Part shown: positions 59,287 to 64,000 of the stretch, piece by piece
How the letters are laid out: the number at the start of each line of letters is the position of its first letter
How positions within the stretch are numbered: position 1 is the first letter of the stretch
Assembly (NCBI GenBank): GCA_029785375.1
Contig: JAFLZV010000006.1
Span: 1-64,000, forward strand
Length of the DNA: 64,000 nt
Direction of reading: 5' to 3'
Origin: Nitrososphaerota archaeon
GTDB lineage: Archaea; Thermoproteota; Nitrososphaeria; Nitrososphaerales; Gagatemarchaeaceae
Translations under genes and position numbers: made by a program
Notes under the pieces: model-generated
The model's database searches: none
The model's input: the letters and a program-made list of their open reading frames with translations, nothing else
Told to the model about the DNA's origin: nothing

Positions 59287-60654
59287 TTGACCGCACTCCC
59301 ACAGAGGCTGTTCGGAACCAACGGAGTCCGGTTCGTGCCAGGGGTGTCCCACGACCTCGATTTCGCCATCAGCCTAGCCGAGGCTGTAGGGACCTACTTC
59401 GGAAGCGGGGAGGTGCTGCTGGGGAGGGACGGCCGCCTGTCTGGGCCTGCCCTGGCGAACGCCGTCGCGTCTGGCCTTCTCAGCTCCGGGCGAGACGTCG
59501 CCGAGGCTGGGCTGGTGCCTACCCCCGCGCTCCAGTACGCGGTGAAAGCCCTAGGCTTCAGGGGCGGGGTGATGGTCACAGCCTCGCACAACCCTCCACA
59601 GTACAACGGCCTGAAGGTGTCCGGGCCCGACGGGGTCGAGATCCCCAGGCTGGATGAGCAGCGGATAGAGAAGATATACTTCGACAAGTCGCAGACGAAG
59701 GCCGACTGGAAGTCCGTCGGCGTGGCGCGGCAGGAGGGGTCAGTGGTGAGGGCCTACCAGAGGGGTATCCTCTCAAAGGTCGATGCGAAGGCGATAGCCG
59801 CCAGAAAGTTCACCATCGTCATGGACCTGGGCAATGGGGCGCAGACGGTTGCCGCGCCCTACATCGCCGAGTCCCTCGGATGCAAGGTGATCACGCTGAA
59901 CTCGACGGTCGACGGGAGCTTTCCGGGGAGGGGTCCTGAGCCAACCCCTGACACGATGAAAGACCTCTCGGCCGCTGTGAAGGCTTCGGGGGCAGACCTG
60001 GGAGTCGCCTACGACGGGGACGGCGACCGGTCCATGTTCTGCGACGAAGAGGGACGAGTGCTCTGGGGGGACCAGAGCGGATGCCTGATAGCCGACTTCG
60101 TCCTCGACAGGCACCCTGGAGGGACGCTGGTCACCTCAGTCGCGTCCAGCCAGGCGGTCGAGGCGGTGGCCAAGAAGCACGGGGCGAGGGTGCTGCGGAC
60201 CAAGGTAGGCGCAGTGGAGATCGCGAGGACGATCATCGAGCGGAACGCCGTCTTCGGGTTCGAAGAGAACGGAGGGTGCCTCTATCAGCCTCACATCGCG
60301 GTCCGTGACGGAGGCATGACCACTGCTCTGATGCTCGAGTGCCTGGCGAGGAAGGGGATGGCCATGTCCAAGGTGCTGTCGTTCGTCGTCCCGAAGTACT
60401 TCCAGGCTAAGACCAAGGTCGAGGTGAACCCGAAGAAGGTCGACGCGGTGATGAAGGCGGTCGAGAAGCAAACGAAGGGGGACGTCGAGAGGGTCGACGG
60501 CCTCAAGCTGTGGACGGGCGCCCACTCATGGGCGCTGGTCAGGCCGAGCGGGACCGAGCCGATCGTAAGGATCTTCGCCGAGTCAGACACCCAGGAAGAC
60601 GCTGAGCAGCTGGTCAACAGGTTCGCGAAGGTCGTGAAGTCAGCGGCCGCTTAG
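59287..60654 (+). CDS. Phosphohexomutase (phosphoglucosamine/phosphomannomutase family)
   Basis: A 455-residue enzyme: LFGTNGVRF opens the fold, MVTASHNPPQYNG holds the phosphoserine, AYDGDGDRS the metal-binding Asp triad, FGFEENGGC the sugar-binding loop of archaeal GlmM/PMM, and RPSGTEPIVRI the phosphate-binding end. I place the start at TTG 59287 (TATA-like GTTTTAT 27-33 bases upstream). An ATG at 59263 would add 8 residues. It overlaps thiL by 15 bases, convergent. Substrate is not resolved by sequence. Confidence 0.85.
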   Translation: MTALPQRLFGTNGVRFVPGVSHDLDFAISLAEAVGTYFGSGEVLLGRDGRLSGPALANAVASGLLSSGRDVAEAGLVPTPALQYAVKALGFRGGVMVTASHNPPQYNGLKVSGPDGVEIPRLDEQRIEKIYFDKSQTKADWKSVGVARQEGSVVRAYQRGILSKVDAKAIAARKFTIVMDLGNGAQTVAAPYIAESLGCKVITLNSTVDGSFPGRGPEPTPDTMKDLSAAVKASGADLGVAYDGDGDRSMFCDEEGRVLWGDQSGCLIADFVLDRHPGGTLVTSVASSQAVEAVAKKHGARVLRTKVGAVEIARTIIERNAVFGFEENGGCLYQPHIAVRDGGMTTALMLECLARKGMAMSKVLSFVVPKYFQAKTKVEVNPKKVDAVMKAVEKQTKGDVERVDGLKLWTGAHSWALVRPSGTEPIVRIFAESDTQEDAEQLVNRFAKVVKSAAA

Positions 60655-61602
60655 GTGCGTCCACCCTCCGTCTCTGATCGCCCTGAGCCCGCCGCCTGCC
60701 CTCAGAGTCACTCCCTTCTGCTTCGTCGCCCGGCCCACAACTGTCAGCTCTCCTCCGGCCTTCTTCACGGCCCTCTGGGCCGCCTGGACCTCCGGCGCCC
60801 TGATTGTCCCTACTATGACGTACTCTTCTCCTCCCTCGAGTATCAGCTTGTCGCCGTCCAGCTTGTTCGCCGCGGCGAACTCCATCACCCCTCTGGCAGC
60901 GGGGAGTCGTTCGACCACGAACCCAAGGCCGCTCGCCCGGGCGAGCGTGTGGATGCTCCTGGCCAGCCCATCGCTCGAATCCATGGCAGAGGTAAGGTAG
61001 GGCGCCAAGGCCGCGCCAACCTCGAGGTCTGGCTCAGGTTCGAGGACGCTCTTCCTGGCCCTGCGCGCGAACTCTGCCTCCGACCTCGCGCCGGCCGTCA
61101 TAATCCTCAGCCCAGATGGGGGGAGACCGAACGGTCCCGTGACCACTAGAACGTCCGCAGGAGCGGCTCCGCCCCTGTCTATCACCTTCTTCGCGAACCC
61201 TACCATGGCGCACCCGACTATCAGCTCCTCGGCCTCGTTGGTATCGCCTCCGACCAGGTGGACCCCCCATCTCTCCTCGGCGTCCCTCAGCCCCAGAGCC
61301 ACCTCCTCCACATCCTTCTTGTCCGCCCCCCTCCTGAGGCCGAGAGACACCATGAACGAGTCAGGCCTCACGCCCTTGGACGCGAAGTCGCTAACGCACA
61401 TAGCCACGGCCTTCCTCGCGGCCTGCCTGTAGGTCATCCCGGCGGGCACGTCGGTGTGTTCCACCAGCATGTCTGTCTTCAGGACTACCAGGCCCGACCT
61501 GGGGGGGACTACCGCGACGTCGTCACCTATCGGGCTGTACCCCTTCGGCAGTCTCCCTGCTGTCTTGACCATCTCCGCTATGACCTCGAACTCGTCGGGC
61601 AT
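60640..61602 (-). CDS. thiL: Thiamine-monophosphate kinase
   Basis: A 320-residue PurM-fold kinase, last step to thiamine diphosphate. SPIGDDVAVVPP near residue 23, VLKTDMLVEHTDVP near 41 and VGGDTNEAEELIV are the metal/ATP motifs, and SAMDSSDGLARSI the substrate-binding region. Start ATG 61602, 1 base after the next upstream gene ends, so it is co-transcribed with the second phosphohexomutase. Confidence 0.92.
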   Translation of the reverse strand: MPDEFEVIAEMVKTAGRLPKGYSPIGDDVAVVPPRSGLVVLKTDMLVEHTDVPAGMTYRQAARKAVAMCVSDFASKGVRPDSFMVSLGLRRGADKKDVEEVALGLRDAEERWGVHLVGGDTNEAEELIVGCAMVGFAKKVIDRGGAAPADVLVVTGPFGLPPSGLRIMTAGARSEAEFARRARKSVLEPEPDLEVGAALAPYLTSAMDSSDGLARSIHTLARASGLGFVVERLPAARGVMEFAAANKLDGDKLILEGGEEYVIVGTIRAPEVQAAQRAVKKAGGELTVVGRATKQKGVTLRAGGGLRAIRDGGWTHLSGR

Positions 61603-61603
61603 G

Positions 61604-62920
61604 CTAGGAACTCCGCCTGCCCAGCTTCCTGGCGAAGTCCTTCGCGATGCTCTTCGCCTTGGCGGCCGAAGGAGCCTCTGCCGAGACCCTGACCACATCC
61701 TCGGTCCCTGACGGGCGCATCAAGACCCAGGCCCCTTGGGGGAGGGCGATCTTGAGGCCGTCAGTGAGATCAGTACGCTCATACTGGCGAGCCATGACCT
61801 TGAACGCCTTCTCCGCCTTCTGCCTGGGGATGCGGAGGGCGATCCTCTCCTGGTGGTATGTCGGGACCGAAGAGTACAGGGCGTCCCCCTTCTCCCGCAG
61901 GGCCTTGATGATCGCCAGGGCCGCCAGCAGGGAATCCCTACAGTAGTTGAAGTCGCCGTCGATCAGCCCCCCACTGCTCCCTTCCCCTCCGAGACGGGCT
62001 CCCTCGCTCTTCATCGCCTGCACGACGTTTGTCTCTCCTACCCTGGACCTGAGCACCCTGCAGCCGGCCTTCCGGGCGACGTCCTCCACAGCCTGGGTGG
62101 TGTCCATAGATACGACCACCTGCTTCTCGCGCGTCTCCAGAATCAGCCGCTGGAGCGCAAGGGTCAGCATGAAGTCTCCACTCCTCTTCTTCCCAGAAGA
62201 GTCCACGATAACTAGCCTGTCCCCGTCGCAGTCGAAGCCCAGCCCCAGGGCGCATCCCTTCTCCCTAACCGTCCGGCGGAGGAGGACGAGATCATCTGCG
62301 ATCGGGTCCACGGCGCGCGTGAAGACCGAGTAGCTGTCGTTGAGCGAGGCGACCTCGCACCCCAGACGCCGCAGGAGGGGGACAGCGTGGGCGATGGCCG
62401 CCCCCCCTCCGAGATCCACGGCCACCTTGACCCCTTCGCAGGACCCATCCCCATACCTTGCAGCCAGGCTATCGACGTAACCCGGTTTCGCCGGCTGCAC
62501 CAGCCGCCCCTCGGCAAACTGCCTTCCTCCAGCGGGCCGCCTCCCCACCACCTTCTCGAACGTCTCCTTTCCAATCCCAGCGCCCGCTACTATGAACTTC
62601 AGGCCGTTGTACTCGGGCTCGTTGTGCGATGCTGTGACCATCACGGCTGGTACCCCCTTCATCCTGCTCTCCCTGAAGAGAGCCGGCGTGGAGATGACCC
62701 CGTAGTCCAGCACGGTCCCGCCCAAGGACATGACGCCTGCGGCGACCGCTCTGCAGATGACCGGCCCTGTCTTCCTCGTGTCCCTGGCGAGGAGGAACTC
62801 TTTCCCTCCAGATGCCTCGGCGAAGTTGGACACGAACCTCGCCACGTCCGCCAGAGAGAGGTCTTGGTTTAGAATCCCTCTGATGCCGCTCAGTGAGGCG
62901 ATCACTCGAGTCCCCCTCAT
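61604..62920 (-). CDS. Second phosphohexomutase paralogue
   Basis: A 438-residue enzyme with SLSGIRGILNQDL, MVTASHNEPEYNG (phosphoserine), LGLGFDCDGDRLVIVD (metal triad) and RPSGTEDVVRVSAE (C-terminal phosphate loop). The sugar-specificity loop reads GGEGSSGGLI, differing from the EENGG of the neighbour paralogue, so the two likely use different sugars (such as glucosamine versus mannose/glucose). Operon with thiL. Confidence 0.85.
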   Translation of the reverse strand: MRGTRVIASLSGIRGILNQDLSLADVARFVSNFAEASGGKEFLLARDTRKTGPVICRAVAAGVMSLGGTVLDYGVISTPALFRESRMKGVPAVMVTASHNEPEYNGLKFIVAGAGIGKETFEKVVGRRPAGGRQFAEGRLVQPAKPGYVDSLAARYGDGSCEGVKVAVDLGGGAAIAHAVPLLRRLGCEVASLNDSYSVFTRAVDPIADDLVLLRRTVREKGCALGLGFDCDGDRLVIVDSSGKKRSGDFMLTLALQRLILETREKQVVVSMDTTQAVEDVARKAGCRVLRSRVGETNVVQAMKSEGARLGGEGSSGGLIDGDFNYCRDSLLAALAIIKALREKGDALYSSVPTYHQERIALRIPRQKAEKAFKVMARQYERTDLTDGLKIALPQGAWVLMRPSGTEDVVRVSAEAPSAAKAKSIAKDFARKLGRRSS

Positions 62921-63092
62921 CTGTCATGGACGGCACAACGTAAGCGTATCTCCAGGGGGTCCTTCGGGGCTTTGTGAACCAATCTTTACCGTGACAATAC
63001 GACTTTTTGAGTTCGGAACTTTTGATTGCCTGTCCGCCTTCTCAGAATCCAGCGTGAGGGTGAGGTCGTTTAGAGTAAGGAGGAGCGCTGTT

Positions 63093-63551
63093 GTGGCAGA
63101 GTACAAGCTTTCGGAGGTCTTTTCGGGGCTCGAGTCTTCCCCTGCCCTCTCGAAGGTGTTCGGCTCTAGGACCCAGATGACCAAGATCCTGAGACACCTG
63201 AAGATGAGGGTGGAGCGCGGCGACTCAGGGCTCTGGCTGGACAGGGCCACAGGCACCATATGCATAGGTTCCAAGCACCTCGTCTCCGCGAAGACCGACT
63301 TTCTCTATCTGGACGTCATCCATGTCCTGGTGCACGTCAGGCAGTTCCTGGAGGGAAAGGAGCTCTACGACCAAGCCTTCGAGTATGTGGAACGGCCAAC
63401 TGAGCTGGAGGCCTACAGGACGACCGTGGCCGAAGCGAGGCGGATGGGCCTGGAAGAGGACGAAATCCTCAGGTATCTGAGGATGGACGCCGTCGACGAC
63501 TCCGAACTGGGGAAGCTGATGGAGAAGATAGGCGTCAGGGTCCGCCGTTGA
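63093..63551 (+). CDS. Conserved-looking protein of unknown function
   Basis: A 152-residue soluble alpha-rich protein. Start GTG 63093 has the ribosome site AAGGAGG 8 bases upstream; longer readings overlap the divergent mutase gene. Features are LDVIHVLVHVRQFLEGKELYDQAFEYVERPTELEAYRTTVAEARRMGL in separate runs, with two His in the V-H-V-L-V-H stretch, but no HExxH metal motif. No membrane segment. I do not recognise the family. Confidence 0.55.
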   Translation: MAEYKLSEVFSGLESSPALSKVFGSRTQMTKILRHLKMRVERGDSGLWLDRATGTICIGSKHLVSAKTDFLYLDVIHVLVHVRQFLEGKELYDQAFEYVERPTELEAYRTTVAEARRMGLEEDEILRYLRMDAVDDSELGKLMEKIGVRVRR

Positions 63552-63579
63552 ATACGCGCGTTTTCGGCTGCAAATCCTG

Positions 63580-64000
63580 CTAGATCTTCTTCGCAGGGAT
63601 GCCGGGTTTCACCAGGTTCTTCATGTCGAGGACTGACTCTATCTCCTTGGCGCTAAAGCCCAGTTCCTTGAGAGCAGGCCTGATCAGCGTCCCCTTCGCA
63701 ATCTTCTTCCCGAGAGCCGACGCCTTGTCGTAGCCTATCTTCGGCGAGACCAGCGTGACTAGCGCCTGGCTCGTCTCAGCGTATCCTTGCGCCCTGGACT
63801 TCATGGGCACGACGTGGTCGATTACAAGAGACGCGACTTTGCGCAGCGCCTCCGAAAGCAGCTTCGCCTGGAGGACCAGATTGTAGCCCATCAGGGGGAC
63901 CCCCATGGCCAGCTCGAACTCCCCGAGGGACGCGGCGGCAGCGTTAGCGCTGTCGAGCCCTGCGACCTCAGCCGACGCCAAGAGAGCGCTCTCGACGGTG
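63580..64000 (-). CDS. Class II fumarase/aspartase-family enzyme (C-terminal part, cut by window)
   Basis: The frame is open to the right window edge. ESALLASAEVAGLDSANAAAASLGEFELAMGVPLMGYNLV matches, in pieces, the C-terminal end of class II fumarases and aspartate ammonia-lyases (usual form G-N-D-x-x-x-x-x-x-x-x-G-x-F-E-L-N-x-x-x-P-x-x-x-x-N). SRAQGYAETSQALVTLVSPKIGYDKA is the final helical domain. Catalytic residues lie outside the window. Fumarate from argH would be a direct substrate link if it is fumarase. Confidence 0.75.
   Translation of the reverse strand, partial: TVESALLASAEVAGLDSANAAAASLGEFELAMGVPLMGYNLVLQAKLLSEALRKVASLVIDHVVPMKSRAQGYAETSQALVTLVSPKIGYDKASALGKKIAKGTLIRPALKELGFSAKEIESVLDMKNLVKPGIPAKKI

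Noticed and set aside
62730-63092. Long upstream extension of the 152-residue gene
   Set aside because: It overlaps the second mutase on the opposite strand, and a good AAGGAGG ribosome site precedes GTG 63093.
1-64000. CRISPR arrays, rRNA operons and integrases/transposases
   Set aside because: No regularly spaced repeats, no rRNA landmarks and no recombinase signatures were seen anywhere in the window.

Overview
The window reads as about 64 kb of a GC-rich archaeal chromosome, most likely a TACK-group archaeon near Nitrososphaerota (Thaumarchaeota) or a related lineage. The evidence is archaeal-type ribosomal proteins (S19e, L39e, L31e, P0/P1-type stalk), eIF6, prefoldin, Spt5, Nep1, an RNase P Rpr2-type subunit, a D-aminoacyl-tRNA deacylase of the GEK1 type, LysW-dependent amino acid biosynthesis, and tRNA genes with extra internal segments. 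Many genes have a TATA-like box about 25-30 bases before a TTG, GTG or ATG start, which implies widespread leaderless mRNAs. The exact clade is an inference.

Region by region. 1-5.3 kb is accessory: an AbiEii-type nucleotidyltransferase, a PD-(D/E)XK-like nuclease with a zinc ribbon, an MNT antitoxin whose HEPN partner is broken, and a three-gene unit (winged-helix regulator, DprA-like protein, ComF-like phosphoribosyltransferase). That unit lies between a tRNA-Phe gene and a 35-base near-exact copy of the tRNA's 3' end. 5.7-6.5 kb holds remains of an isopropylmalate/homocitrate-synthase-like gene and a phosphate permease. 6.6-8.9 kb has an RDD membrane protein, HflX and a small membrane protein.

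9.2-27.3 kb is a coherent molybdenum region. It holds a three-subunit Tat-exported molybdenum hydroxylase, a six-helix membrane protein with a matching promoter, moaA-moaD-moaE, xdhC, a MocA-like cytidylyltransferase, moeA, a Tat substrate, tatC, tatA, modE, modABC and moaC, then a radical SAM enzyme. The genes cover molybdate uptake and sensing, cofactor synthesis, insertion and maturation, and export. A three-gene set embedded in it (13.5-14.6 kb) encodes two altered retropepsin-like proteins and a small partner.

27.5-31.6 kb has a membrane-anchored PLD-like protein, a TRAM protein, a possible structured RNA, an APC permease and tRNA-Gly. 31.6-36.7 kb is a translation and SRP block (Nep1, Rnp4, S19e, PDCD5, L39e, L31e, eIF6, prefoldin alpha, FtsY) plus a nitrilase-family enzyme. 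36.7-45.4 kb is the arginine/lysine cluster: an ACT protein divergent from argG-argH-lysW-lysX-lysY-lysZ-lysJ-lysK; argF lies at 58 kb. 45.4-55.9 kb carries dtdA, secE, spt5, L11, L1, L10, an inverted L12, alaS, leuS and a small zinc-ribbon gene. 56-64 kb has a ferritin-like/VIT fusion, an AraC-Ogt fusion, argF, tRNA-Arg, two phosphohexomutases flanking thiL, an unknown gene and the end of a fumarase-family gene.

The strongest leads are: all three tRNA genes carry 15-19 base internal insertions, mostly in the D-loop; the tRNA-Phe-flanked regulator/DprA/phosphoribosyltransferase cassette with its own operators; the altered retropepsin pair; and a promoter element shared by the molybdenum hydroxylase and the putative haem membrane protein.
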